DNA of 64,000 nucleotides, taken from contig CANTUV010000014.1 in assembly GCA_947685225.1 (NCBI GenBank), forward strand, positions 5,394,001-5,458,000, given 5' to 3'. The notes beneath the pieces were generated by a model, which was not told where the DNA came from, did not search any database, and saw only the letters and a list, made by a program, of their open reading frames with translations. Below, piece by piece: positions 9,501-22,568 of this stretch. Position numbers and translations under genes: made by a program. Within the stretch, counting starts at the first letter, position 1. Each line of letters starts with the position of its first letter. The DNA is from Garcia nutans (taxonomy: Eukaryota > Streptophyta > Magnoliopsida > Malpighiales > Euphorbiaceae).

Positions 9501-12500
9501 GCTTTCCTTGGAGATTTCTTGGTCGTGCAGGAAAAAATATTAGCTTTGGAGGACTAACTTGATAATCCTTGATGCTGACAATATAAATTTTGGTAAAGAA
9601 GAGAGTAATCTTGTCACAGTTATATATTTCAAGAAAATAAAGCACAAAAAATTGATTAAATTTATGATTTCAGACTTCAGATTTCAGTTGAAAGTTAATT
9701 TTGTATTCCAATCCTTTCCCCCAAGCTATACTCACTAAAATTGTTGCCGAAGGCATATCTGTCCTATTTTCTGATTCATTGTTGAGAATAGAATCTTGAC
9801 ACCAAAGAGGAAGTATATTTACTTGTGAAGTTACACAATTGCTATAAATAGCAAGTGGAACAACAAAATGCACTGTATTTTTTTAATGTAAGCTGAAATC
9901 TTATTCATCAAATAAGTAAATGTGAGATGTGATTCAGATAGGAGAGAAGGATACAACAAAAACTGTAATATCAATATCTTAAAAATATTAAGGGAAATCG
10001 GAAGGATGAATTTTGACTTTTCAGTAAACCTGGTCCTTGAAATTCTATTTCTGGAGTTGTTTCTGATATGAGTTACTTTTTACGTATGCGTTATAATCTT
10101 TGCCTGTTGAACTTGCAGAGGCAATTGGAGATTCTTGGTGCTCAACGGGCGGGTCTTGAAGACATGCTCAAGGAGATGAAAAGGAAGGTGTGCACTAGCG
10201 TCTACTCATACTGTTATTTGGTAGCTTGTATGTTGCATATCAAACATTTTTCTCATGGATTTTTCTTTCTTAAAAGAATTTCCTGAAATCAGGATGATGT
10301 TTGACACAAAGCTACATGAACCTCACTCTTTTGGACATATTTTTGCCTATTGCAATGTCACTAAATGCACATTAGCTGGCTATATGGATCCCTAGCTATA
10401 TAGTGAGTAGTGATTCACTGTTTCCTGAATGTAATGGGAGACGCTATGTACAGCTGCTAGATTGTTAAATTCCTTGGGATCCTCTCAGTGAAGTAGCATG
10501 TGAATAAATCTCATTTATGTTGTGTTGCCAACTGGTGATTTGTTTTTGGTTGACATGATGTAGTAAAAGATTTTTATGTGAACATTTTCTTGTAATGACT
10601 CGTATGCCGTTGTCGTTTGCACTGTGAGTCACACTTTCATTATGGTGGATGTAGATGACCGCATCATGTTGTAAATTTTTTAGCCAAGGCTCCTTTATTA
10701 TGGTATTTTCTTGTGCTGTGTTCTCTTCTTATGATGTTTTGCTTATCCCTATATGGTTTCAGGATGACATACTGCCAAAGTTGATGACATCCACTGGATC
10801 CTATGAAGATCTTTTCAGGAAAGAAATAGCTAAATATTATCAGATCTGTGAAGACATTTCTCAGAATATTGAGGCACAAGTACAAGTATTGTTGCAAATT
10901 CAGGTCTGTTTCTTTTTTTTCAATTGTTATATTGATGTCATATCTGCTTAGTGATGCTCTTATGGCAAGGAAATAAGGAATACAAGCTGACTGTTAAAAA
11001 AAACATCCTAAAAATTACCTAGAATATGTGCTGCATCGAATAACAATTGAATTTTGCTGTATTGACGCTGTTATTATTTTGGGTAAATTACTGAACACCC
11101 CCTGAGTGCCTGCTGTTTCAAAATTAATAATTTTCAGTCCGAGGTTTGCTAATGACCAACACTTCTGTCCTTATTAATGAAACTTGAGGGATAAAACTGT
11201 TATATAAACTAAAATATCAAGAACTGAAGTACAGCAAGGATAAAACTGTTATATAAACTAAAAAATCAAGAACTGAAGTACAGCAAAAAAATTTCAAAGT
11301 TTTAAAATAAGTTACATTTGCCTTTATGGAAGTTCTCTCTCAAATTGTTAGCATGCTATCAGAATACTTCTGAGTTTGTGTTCCTAAAATTTTTTTATTG
11401 TCCATCTACAGGCTCAAAATGAGGAGTTCTCTGCTGTCTTCAATCTTGAAGATTACAAAGGTAGATTTTGATTTTATTGTGGTTTCAGCACTAGTAGGTT
11501 TATTTATTTATTTTCTTAATTGAAGATGGTTATTAAGCATGCATTTGATCTACTTATCAATGCCTCTTTTGGTTAAAAATGTAACGTCAATATTTACTAC
11601 ATGAGGTGTATTTGGATATGGAGTAGCACTTGGAGCCTATCATTTTATGTAACCAGCAAAGTCTGTTGCATGTGGCAAGTACATGGTAATTCATAACATG
11701 GTTTATGTCTCATATATGATACTGTCAACCATGATTAATTAATTGAATATATGAAAATATGACAATGAGTATTTAACTCAGCAAATATTAGTTACTTTAT
11801 TTTATTCGCATGATGTGATAATCATCTATTTGATTTGGCAGTGATCTAGTTATTTGGTTCTCATTCGTATTGCATCAACTTGGACATGCATGCTTAATCC
11901 AAGTATTTTTTTTTTGTTCAGCCAGCTAGTTCACTTTCTAACAACATGTTGATGTCATACAAGTTCCTCGATCTGGTTGTCTACTTGTTTTTTGTCTAAG
12001 ACTTGGTCCATAAACTTGGTTATGCATACTCGGTGTAAATACATGTGAGCTGCCGGTCTCTAAATCCTTGTATGAAAAATTTTAAATAAATAAATAAAAT
12101 CAGGTGTAGGTATGTGTATAATATTTTATTATTAAATAGTTTTGTCCACAACATAGAACGAGACATTTGTAGTCAATTGCTTTTCTTGATTTTGAAAAAT
12201 TATGCAACAGAGATCAAGCAAAATAAGTATTTTATGGAAATTCAAAGTGATGTGCGACTAATTTCATCCAACTTTTCTTGGACCTGCATGAGGTTTGAGC
12301 CAAAGGATAGGTGGCATGTCAGATAGTCACACCCAAAACCCTTTTGTTTCTCTGTCTCAGATACATTTTTGACAATGTGGCTTCAAGCTAGTTTTCTATT
12401 CCTTCATGACACTTTGGCTTGAGCACCTCACATCTATCAATGAATTCATTATTAGGGAAGTTGATGGTAAAATATTGGATAGTTTCGTCAACTCCATATT

Positions 12501-13535
12501 TATTTTTGACTATATCTGTTTTTGCTTTACAGTTAAAGTTTTCATGTTATGCTTTCAAGTCTTTACGATGACATGAAAATCTAGGTTCTTTTTATAATAT
12601 CATGATTCATTTTCCTTTCCTGGTTTTTGTGCTGGCTTGTTTGTCATCAGAGGTACTCTGTTTAGCTTAAGGTGAAATAATATTCCTCATTTTGATGATG
12701 CTCAGTCTGCATCTTATTGTTAATAAACACAACGAAATTTTTCAACCTGCAATTTGTTTCAGCATCACGTGAGAAGTGTTATAAGCAGATCCAGGCTGCT
12801 ATTGCAAAGTATCGAGAAATAAAGGAGAACATCAATGAGGGATTGAAGTTCTATGTTACACTTCAGGTATAAATTTTTTTTTGTATCTTACCGTTGTAAT
12901 ACTGATGTAATTTTTAAGTTCTGAATTCCTATATTTTGTTAGAACATTTTGAGTTACAAATTAAAGATGGATTTTGAATGGAAATCTCTTCATGTCAGGA
13001 TGCAATCACCAATATCAAGCAGCAATGCAGTGATTTTGTGATGACCAGAAGCATCCAGTGCCGAGAAATGATTGAAGATGTACAGAGACAAATGGCAGGA
13101 CTGAGTTTTCAGGATCGTAAGAGCGCAGGTTCATACAACTATCCTGCGGTGAACCAGACCCATCAAACTCCAAGATCAAGTCCACCGCCTCCAGCAGATT
13201 CTCAAAATTTTTCGCATCCTCACCCTCAAGCGAGTTACTATCAGCCTCCGGAGCACCCAACTATGCCTGGATATGCCCATCATCCTCCGTCATATGGTAC
13301 TCCCCAGCTGCCACTTCCTTATCATATCCCTCCTGCTCCTGGTACTCCTTACCCACCTCCACAGGTTCAACAACAGCCTACGACAAGTCAGGAGTATGGC
13401 CAACCTGCATATCCAGGGTGGCGCGGTCCATACTACAACGCTCGTGGACAGCAACCTGGATCTGTTCCCAGACCTCCTTATACTCTTCCCAATCCATATC
13501 CTCCGCCCCATCAAACTGGCTATTATAAGCAATGA
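6501..13535 (+). CDS. ALIX: ALIX/BRO1-domain ESCRT-associated protein, 872 aa, 8 exons
   Basis: Plant ALIX is a cytosolic/endosomal adaptor that binds ESCRT-III (SNF7) and the deubiquitinase AMSH3 and helps sort ubiquitinated membrane cargo to the vacuole. Exons: 6501-7178, 7916-8866, 9155-9244, 10119-10187, 10763-10903, 11412-11460, 12763-12866 and 12999-13535. All introns are GT-AG and phases join without a break (2619 bp). Residues about 1-390 form the BRO1 domain (start MAAQSCAAATTNIMLAIYEKK; LEKAAVLFNLGAVYSQIGLS; KPWIAHVQLKAALFYAEACY). About 400-725 is the helical V domain. From about 745 to the end is a Pro/Tyr/Gln-rich tail with PPPP and YPPP motifs, ending GYYKQ. Length is close to the Arabidopsis protein as I remember it (about 846 aa). 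The ATG at 6501 matches the family N-terminus; a longer open frame from 6337 is in another phase. It is convergent with the TTC5-like gene. Confidence 0.93.
11189..11286. repeat. 49-bp tandem duplication in an ALIX intron
   Basis: The unit at 11189-11237 (starting GGATAAAACTGTTATATAAA and ending AAGTACAGCAA) is repeated at 11238-11286 with one difference. It lies in intron 5, between the exons ending at 10903 and starting at 11412, and does not touch splice sites. Confidence 0.85.
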
Positions 13536-14749
13536 TTGTGTAATTTATCATTTTGACGATGCAATTTTTTAAGTTTTGCGGTCTTGTATTGTTCTTTAGT
13601 CCATTTTTCCACCCCGTGGAATAGATTGGATTCAACGAGATCTTGCATTTGGATGCGCAGTACAAGTATCGTGAATAGCCAGAAGCTCTGTGTTGATTTG
13701 CATAATTTTTTTAATCATTTTATTTGTATTTCATAACTTAAAAGTTTCACATATATAATAGATTATTAATTTGCTAAATATATTGAGTAAAGATTTTTTT
13801 TTTCCAAAATTTGATTTCAGAGACTATTTTTAAATGTACAAGTTGAATGTGAAGGGAAGAGATTTAGTCTTGATTTCAGACACTTTTTTTTTTATATTAA
13901 GCACCAGAAGAAAGAACTTGAACCTATTCAATAACTGAAAATAATAATATATATAAACCTTTTAGGAGTGCTTCAGCTAAAAAATTTAATATGGAAAAAA
14001 TTCCCTTTGAAGTTGAGGCTAGAATTTCTCTTTGAAAAACTTTCTTTTAAAATATTGCTAGACAAAAGGGGGTTTGAAAATAAAATTTTAATACATGAAA
14101 ATCATTCTAAAATCAATTATTAATAGCTTGCTATTATCATTCAAATTACAATTATAGAAAAACATTGAAGAGATTTTTATTATCAAAATTTGTTTTATAA
14201 TATACAATAATTAAACATATATGATAAAATATATTATGTTTTAAAAATATACATCAAATATTTTTTAACATAATTTCTTATTGTTAAAAACATCATAACA
14301 ATATATTATGTTTAAAAAATATACATCAAATATTTTTTAACATAATTTTTTATTTTTAAAAACATCATAACAATATTTTGTCAAAAAAATTATAACAATA
14401 TCAAAATTAATTATTTTGTTATATAATAAGCTAAATCATAATGTTAGATAGCCAACAATTGTAACTTCAAGAATTAAACAATTGTAAAACACCTCACTAA
14501 GTAGAAAAATAAACACAAAAGAATCCAATCAACTGTCATAACCAAACGTCTGAAAACCCCAATTTATTGGTCATTACCCTTTCTGATTTGAGAACTTTAC
14601 TTTGAGAATGAACCTAAAATTCACATTTATCTTTGCTTCTGTATCCCCTAATCTATTTACAACAACATACCAAACAAATCAATGAGAATATCAACAAAAC
14701 CTCACTATAAGGGGGAAAAATCACAAATATATCACAAGAAACAACAGTT
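13536..14749. other. Convergent intergenic region between ALIX and the TTC5-like gene
   Basis: Holds the 3' UTRs of both genes and very AT-rich DNA in between. The only structured part I see is a 72-bp tandem duplication at 14231-14374. No coding frame is supported. Confidence 0.6.
14231..14374. repeat. 72-bp tandem duplication
   Basis: Two adjacent copies (14231-14302 and 14303-14374) share ATACATCAAATATTTTTTAA, then CATAATTT and AAAAACATCATAACAAT, with a few substitutions. It lies in noncoding AT-rich DNA. Confidence 0.8.
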
Positions 14750-15032
14750 TCATGGTTTATGTTGAGCATAAATTGATGACCGAACTGCATGGTGTAGCAA
14801 AAGGGCCTTTCCATTCACAACAACTTGCTCTATGAAATCCACCCGAATGGATTGGAAATGGTAATGCTGGTTCAACAAACACAATCGAAAACACGTATCA
14901 CAACATCATCATTCTTTATTCTATAAAAGAATACAAAAACTAACCATAATCAAATATATCATAGAAACCCACTAGAGAAGGACAAAGGTAGTTGAGGTGA
15001 TAGGAAGAAATATTTATTGTGAAATTGACACG

Positions 15033-15070
<38 letters not shown>

Positions 15071-18000
15071 ATTATACAAGGCACTATAAAATGAATTCAC
15101 CTTTATGTGGAGAAACAACTTAAAAATTTTTTACCGATATTATGTTACATTCAATACAGCACAAGTTATAAATTCCAAGCAAAAAGGTCATTATTATGTT
15201 TTCTGCTAAACTCCAAAATGTCACTATAAAAAGGTTGTTTTTTTCCTCTATTTTACATTCTAGAATGATGTATATTTTTAAGATTCTCTCTTTTCTTTTT
15301 TTACAGTAAAAGGTGATTGCTTCTGCATATTTCAGTCGACATTATCAGCATGTTGAAATCTAATTGCAGAAAGATTCTTAATCATGGATTCTATTGGTCT
15401 TGTTATAGTGTTTGTGCAGCATATAAGGTTAAAAACTAGTATTTAGAAGGAAAGTGCAAATTATTCAGACAGAGACGACATGCAGGAAAACAAATAGCTC
15501 AAGCATGTGAGTTCGTGGATCTACATTTCAATCAACATGCAAGATAAAATACCTTGTCCTTCCAGATAAAATCAGTGGAATGAAGATAAGGCTCCAACAA
15601 TGTTAGCTGATCTCCTTCTTTAATCTGTGAGCAGGAGGTCCAATAATAAATACCACAATAGCAGATCATGTTTGCAGAATTAATGCAACGAGCATAATCT
15701 ACATGTATCACAATGAGTTTTAAAAAAAAAAGAGCAGTCCGGTGCACAAATACTCCCGCTATGTACAGGGTCCAGAGAAGGGTCGGATCCATTGGATCTT
15801 TGTACGCGGCCTTCCCTTGCAATTGCAATAAGCCATTTCCACAACTTGAACCCGTGACCTCAGATCACAAGGCGACAACTCTTATCGTTGCGCCAAGACT
15901 CTCCTTCTATGTATCACAATGAGTTTACAAAGTGCAAATCAAAGCTCATTCCAAGTGAGAACTTGAGAATAAATTTAAAAAAAGTCAAATATGGTCACTA
16001 AACTTCAATTTGTAAAAGCAAAATAATTTCATTTATTTTGCTACAATACAGTCACTATTTGCTTGATATATTATTAATTTCAGCTGAACTTGTGTTAGAT
16101 GACTAAGATTTTCTGACTTGGTTCTATGATTAAAATGGGCTATAAGAAAAAAGGAAAGAAATACCAGCCCAGCAAAAACTGGAAAAGGGAAGATGTAAGT
16201 TCTACATCCAGATCTTACCGCTTCATTGCTAATACCGTACACCGATAGAACAAAGAATATTTGATTTGAATCACACACCAAATAGTATCTGAATAAAAAA
16301 GGAAAATGAAAAATTAGTTGATTTCAACATGATTTACGCGAAAAAGATTCACATTCACAAAGTAAGAATAATATCTAAGTTTGATAATATGTGAATTATT
16401 AGTAAGCAGTCCCAAGCTAGTGGACCCACCAGCAATATGAGCCAGCTCTTGGTAATAAAGCTAAGTAGGCATCTTATATTACTTGTATAAAACACATGCC
16501 AAGATGGCCATCGTTGCTAGACCTATTCATGCATGGGCCTAGGAACTTGCCCAACTCACAAATGTCGGGTTTGAGCAGCGGATTTTTTCCATGGCCCAAC
16601 CTGGCTCGATCAAGGTCCACTTTGAAGTAGGCTGGGTTTACAATTTATTTTTCTTGATGACCACAGCTGACCCAGCTGTATTTTCTCGATATATTTTGTA
16701 TTTGGGTTCCATGGCTCTGGGCCAAGGGATAAAATCCTCAGGCCAGATTAGTCCCAACCCAATGTTTGAACAAGTCTAGTTGTTGCGCATACAGGCAAGC
16801 ATAAGCTTGAAGCAAGCACACACTAGTGCACATGTGCAAACATAGAATTTGCCATCAACCAACTAACAGCTAATCTAAAGAATTTTCATGCACTATTAAT
16901 AGAGAGTTAAAAAGAGCATTTGGATGTGAAAGAAGAAAACAAATGTTGTTGAGAGCAGACTTACAAGGGAGTGACATTCTCGTGTCTAACAAAGAAAAGC
17001 ACTTTTCCCACAATTGCTACTGCTTTATTCAGGCCAGCCGACAACAGATCAACAGTAGCTCTTTTATATGATGAATTCACTTAAAAATTAAAATGCATGC
17101 AAAATCATTAGTAAACTCAGATCAGAAAAATACACTCAGAACTGAAATTTGACCATTAACTTAAGAACATAAGAATGCTGTAGCTTACCATTAACAGTTG
17201 CCAATGATGATGTAATAGATGCAAGCCTTTTATCTCTCACTTGTCCCTGAAAATTGAAAGCATAGAAAAATCAGCTGCATCTCCTAAACTGGCATTATAC
17301 CAGATAAGGTCTAAAGCAGAAAAGGAAAAAATTATCATTACTTTCAGATTGAAATAAATTATCTTCACGACAAAAATATTGTCTTATAAGCATTGTCTAC
17401 ATTCCTAATCACTGTTCTCTATTCTCAATAAAACTAAGTTACTAGACAAACATAATAACATTTTCCGCAACTTGCCACAAATTTCAATTTTGTTGCCATC
17501 ACACCAAAACTTGAAACAAGAAGGGGAAAATATATTATAAAGAATTTTACAAAAGAATCAAAAACAATGATGCAGCAAAGCATGCTATACAGACTACTAA
17601 TATAAAATAAATATATTACCCTCAACAAATTTTCTAACTTGTCCAGAATATTAACCATTTTTTGAACTTCCTCAGCAGCATTGAGACTGGGATCCTTTGA
17701 GGCAGCGGCTTCAAACGCACTAAGGGCCCTCTCATAATTCTCTAAATATTTGTTGACCTGAAAACAAAAAAACCAGTAGAGAATACTATGGTACATCTGT
17801 GTAGCTAAACATAATTGGCTGTTGCATCAGCAGGGGAATTCAGCCTAAGAAAGGTATTTGATTTTTAATAGTCAAGATGGCTCTACATTAAAGTCAAAAC
17901 CACCATCAAACATATGAATTCATCTTATTCCACTTCCAAATTTACTAAAATAAAATTCTCTGCAAAAAATGAATTTCAATCATATTTGCCCTACCCAACT

Positions 18001-21000
18001 TTTTTTAAAATTTTATTGTATAAACAAGTTCTTTCACTCAATAAATGAGACTGAAACTTTTAACTTACCGTTGCAGAGTTAAAATATAGGTCTGGATTGG
18101 ACTTCATTCTTTCATCTTTCTCCTGAGATATTGCACCAACCAACTTAATATAAGACAAATTAAAGCAAAAAAGCATACTAATAATCTGTAACAGAGAATT
18201 ACAAACAATTTAAAATTTGTGGTAGACAACATGTAACCAATTAAGATTGCATAATTAAAAAAATAGTTCATACAACTGCTCCTGTTTAAAAAAGAAAATT
18301 CATCATTAAAGACAAACTAGGTTGTTAAGGAAGTTCACTCCAAAGACATACAGCATTCTGGTATGCTTTTAAAGACTGTAGAAGCTTGCTGTGGTCCCAT
18401 GCACCCGTCATGAAAAAACTTGTCAGGAATGCATTTCCTAAATTGTCTGCCAATGATATTAAATGTGTCAAATTGATGTTATTTTGGTAAAAGCCATAAT
18501 CAACTGAAAAACCTAAAATGTTATTGAGAGGCATGTGTGAAAGTTCGATTACATAATAGCAAGATGATAGCTTTGACCATCATAAGCATATGGAAAATTA
18601 TATGACTCAAACATGCAGACACCAACTTGTGTATAATGACTTTTCTCCCCCATGCATTCAAAGTCAGGTTTGCCTATTAAAAAAAAGGTAGGTAATGCAA
18701 TGAGGCTAGTGTTCACCTATAATAAAGGAAACTCCATAATTCACCTTGCAGCATTTCCCATGGTAGAGCAATTATGAAGATGGCACCAATGAGAGTGGAG
18801 ACTCTAATAGCTCTTTGTTCACATGATTGGACATTGAGCTTTAGGTAGCAACATCATTTTTATTCCCCAAGAGTATGTGTTCAGGAGAGGAAGAAGGGGT
18901 AGGGGTGGGGAGCAGGTGGGCAGATTTATTGCAGTACGGATGTGGGTTTAAAGAAGGCAAGAGAGGGATATATCCAAATAAAAATTAAAAAAAAAAAACA
19001 ACAGCAGCATAATCTAAACTAAAACTACCAATTGAAACCAGCAAGACTAGCTAGTCTGTACATATATGTCATATGTGTCTCTATACACTCTGGCAACCAG
19101 AGTAGGTATAGTCAAAAGTCAGTGACTCCCCTTCAAAACGAAGCTACCTAAAAAGATGGCCAGCAAACATCAAACAAAAATTATATTATAAGCCACTGAA
19201 TAAGTGCAGAATCTGCTAAAAAATTTTGGGATTAAAACTTAATTGAGTTGAGTATATTCAAAGATAAAGCATATTGGAAAAGATGCATATTTCAATGGGT
19301 GAGTTTGATGTGGAGTCTTCAGCACAGAGGAATTTATGTGGAATCTTACACCAGGAGTACCCATCCTTCACATCTACGGAGATAGCATCCTTGGCATGTT
19401 GAATGCTTTTCTCAACAAGCGTAGGCTGATTTTCAGCACCTATATAAGAGGGAGAATTTTTGATAAGCATAATGATACATGAATGTTAAAATCTAAACTA
19501 CAATATCCGACTTGCAAGTGTAACAAGAAAACCCTTTGTGGATCCAACTTTAATTTATTATTCAGCATTTATGCTTAATTACCTGAAGCAGCCTTTTGTT
19601 AAACTCATATCTGAACTTATATAGCTAGAAATCTAAAGGAGTTCATACTGTTGCATGATCAAATTATGCATGCAAGGTGATTAGCATTTATGCTTTGAAC
19701 TAACTCTAGGTTAAATTTGCTATTGGTCAAAAGTTTTTTTTTTAAATCATGTTACCAGCTACTTTCTTTATCTGTGACTTACATGACAATGAAAGAAGAA
19801 TTTCTAGTTCAAATAGCACATGCATAGCTTCTTATGCCCAATTAAAAATAGCATCAACCATCTAATAGCTTAAGGCAACATAAAATTGTATTCTATAACA
19901 GCTAGAACATTCATAAACTTGTATTCTGTAACAGCTAAAACATTTTTTGCCTACAAAACTAGTGAACAACAGCATGCTTCAAATACAACTGAACAAGGAA
20001 AATGAAATATAAAATTATGCGAGCATTACCATTTTGTTTTCTTAGGATAATACTCTATCCTATATAATGCAATGGGATGGAATGAACAATGCAAAGAGAG
20101 AAATTATGGACTGACCTGGTAATTATTAGTTCCATGACTAAAAGATTGATCCAATGTAACTGATTGCAATATATAATTAATAAAACATTGCCCATTTTTT
20201 CAGAAAGGAAAAAATAGAAGCACCACAATCAGGGTGAAACTATTGTTTCAACAATGTTTCTTTCTAACATTAATGCAATTATTATGGTTTTCAATCATTA
20301 ATTGCTGCCAGAACAACAATCATACACTACTGCAACTACTATATGAGGAGTATGAGTGCAGTGATCACCTACCACATACTATTACAGGATGAGAAGTTAA
20401 CAAGGCAATAAGGAAATAATGAAATTATGATTTTCTTTGATAAGTGAAAGCAATAAATGCATAGAACTACAAAAGAAGAACAAAAGTACTAAAGCAACCA
20501 TAAAGAAATGTTACAATCTGACCATAAGATGCTGAACGTATTCACAAAATTTCTCATGGAAAATAACAAAGGGTAAAGAAAAAACAACGTGCTATTAGAG
20601 TGCTAGGCAAGAGCTACAACATAATAAAACTTTCATTTACTGCTGCCTCAAAATGCCCAGGATAAAAGATATATACAATTAACAAGTCACATCCTTTTGT
20701 TCTGTGTATGTGTGCATATTCCCAAAATTCTTTTTGATGTGGAATCTCACGCTAAAAAGCAATATGTTTACCAAGTTGAATCTAGCATACAGACCAAAAA
20801 TAAAAAAAGTTCAAGGTTGATAATATATTTTTGCTAATTAAATACTCCACAGGAAAGAAATAATCATGTATCTGCAGGAAAATAAAAAGCAATGAAGAAA
20901 GAGTGGCATTCCTCACCTTGGGCCATTCTTCTTTCAAGCATTGATAAAAGGCAGAGTATCCTCTTGTTCGGACCCTGCATAACACATGAAACAAACACAT

Positions 21001-22129
21001 CCATCAATAGTTAACAGTAACCCATTGAACACAGCAACAAATTGATAATAAGCATATAACCAAATTAAACTCTTGAAAGCAACAAACTTCATTTAAATAA
21101 CCTTGCTTAGAGCAAGATTGAAACAATTATTCGCAGAGGATAGATCTCCCTTCTTCCAAATGCAGTTACCCAAGCACAACCAGGCATCTGCAAGAGAAGG
21201 ATTCAACTTGACCTGGAGCATGAAATAGTTAGTTTCCAGTCATCAGTATGCAAAACTACCAGAACATACAAGCGGCCTTTGCTTACAGCTTTTGAGAGAT
21301 GGTCTTCTGCTTCTTTCCTATAGTCAGGTAACACATCCAAAATCTTTCCTCTCAGATATTCATATGTTGCACGTTGCGCAGGTGATTTCCTTTGTTCTGC
21401 ACAATGACAATTTTTTAACTTAACATCAAGACATAAATAAAGATCTTATTCCATAATGAAGGCAGATAACAAAGCCTTAAGCATTGCAGAAAATTCAATA
21501 AAACAGGAGGCTTTGGACAGTGAAATTTCAAGTTTTTAGCACCAATTTAAGTCTTGAACATCTATAATTGAATGAAAATGGCAAGGGCTGACAATTAATT
21601 GGTATCTGCTGCCACATTCTCAAAAATTTAAGAAACTTAAAGCAATAAGCTTTATCATCAGTAATTATCATTAGCTCACTTACCATATGCAAATCAAATG
21701 CTCAAAAACCTGAAATTTTCAAACCTATTTCACGTTTCCAACCCAAAAAAAACTGAGCAAATACTCAAAATCCCAATCCTATGAATTTTTTTTTTCCCCG
21801 ATGGTTAAGATCATTACAAACTGAGCAATATCAAAATAAATTAGCGAATGGTAAGAGAAACAAGAAACAATTGGGACCGAAAGGGTTATATTTCAAATTG
21901 ATAATATACGGAAAGAGAAAGAGCAGGTACCAAGAGGAATGGAATCGAGGAGTTTGAGAGAGAGATCGGAGTCAGATTGCAATTTAGAGATTTTGTCAAA
22001 CGGATTTTCTGGGAAATAAGTGTCACGAAGAGTGTAGAGATCATCGGCTGCTTTGGTAACTTTCACCCATAAATCTTCTCCTCCTTGTGCGGCAGCGGAG
22101 GCGGTGGTGCTGCCGCCTGAGGAGCTCAT
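14750..22129 (-). CDS. TTC5: TTC5-like protein, TPR repeats plus C-terminal OB fold, 421 aa, 13 exons
   Basis: In animals TTC5 (Strap) is a p300 cofactor and recognises nascent tubulin to trigger tubulin mRNA decay; the plant role is not established to my knowledge. Exons on the minus strand: 22129-21931, 21396-21287, 21212-21102, 20974-20917, 19439-19350, 18446-18352, 18122-18069, 17757-17620, 17246-17189, 17058-16965, 16288-16219, 15624-15553 and 14866-14750. All are GT-AG and in phase (1266 bp). Residues about 65-290 carry TPR-like helices (NPSLADAWLCLGNCIWKKGD; YNLGNAFLTSFFMTGAW; NYERALSAFEAAASKDPSLN). About 305-421 fits the TTC5 OB fold (KAVAIVGKVLFFVRHENVTP; FVLSVYGISNEA; ending AVRSSIYAQHKP). 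The start is the ATG of MSSSGGST at 22129. Exon 10 uses a weak acceptor (AAAAGAG) chosen because it keeps phase. Confidence 0.88.
15035..15067. repeat. (AT)n microsatellite in the last TTC5-like intron
   Basis: About 16 uninterrupted AT dinucleotides in the intron between the last two exons. Confidence 0.9.
15721..15908 (-). mobile_element. Au-type SINE with an 18-bp target-site duplication
   Basis: About 188 bp on the minus strand, from GAAGGAGAGTCTTGGCGCAA to a T-rich end. It has a tRNA-like box A (TGGCGCAACGATAAG) and box B (ACGGGTTCAAGT). The downstream body includes GGACCCTGTACATAGCGGGA and GTGCACCGGACTGC, which I recognise as the Au SINE family of flowering plants. It is flanked by perfect 18-bp direct repeats, ATGTATCACAATGAGTTT, at 15703-15720 and 15909-15926. 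It sits in the intron between exons 11 and 12 of the TTC5-like gene, in the same orientation as the gene. Confidence 0.9.
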
Positions 22130-22568
22130 CTCTCTCACTCTGGCTCGAGCTCGTCAGTGTAAGGAGCGAGACAATGACGCTCCAAAGATTTTTGTTTATT
22201 TTTTTTTTTAAATCAATTAGATTTTTAGTTCTAATAAGTAATTATTAATTCCTAATCACCACAATTTTTTTTTTATAAAAATCTCTAGTCAGTAGTAATT
22301 ACTAAAATTTTGTATAATTTATGAATTTTTTTTGAGGAATTTTTTTTTTAATTTAATAGCTCCATAAGTAATTCTAAATTTATTGTAACTCTAAATGATT
22401 TTAATGAATTTTATAAAAAAAAAGTATTTAACATTTGATAAAGAAAGTATTTGACATTGAATGTCCTAATCAAATAATTTATTTCTTTCAAAATTGAATT
22501 TATGTACAATTCATTTGTATTTTTTTTATCGGTTAAAGAAAGCATGATATTAAACTAAAAAAAATTAA
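22130..22568. other. Upstream region of the TTC5-like gene, AT-rich
   Basis: The first 60 bp are probably 5' UTR or core promoter of the TTC5-like gene (minus strand), followed by AT-rich DNA without visible genes. No clear TATA or other motif stands out from the composition. Confidence 0.45.

Noticed and set aside
13015..13532. Long antisense frames opposite the last ALIX exon
   Set aside because: Shadows of the Pro-rich coding exon; no homology or start context.
15532..15828. Minus-strand open frame of 98 codons near the end of the TTC5-like gene
   Set aside because: It is a chance fusion of the Au-type SINE, intron and the penultimate TTC5-like exon; only 15553-15624 is coding.
16560..16790. 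GC-richer block in a TTC5-like intron with GGCCCAACC words, possible repeat insertion
   Set aside because: Resembles common plant repeat words, but I could not find terminal repeats or a target duplication, so no element is called.
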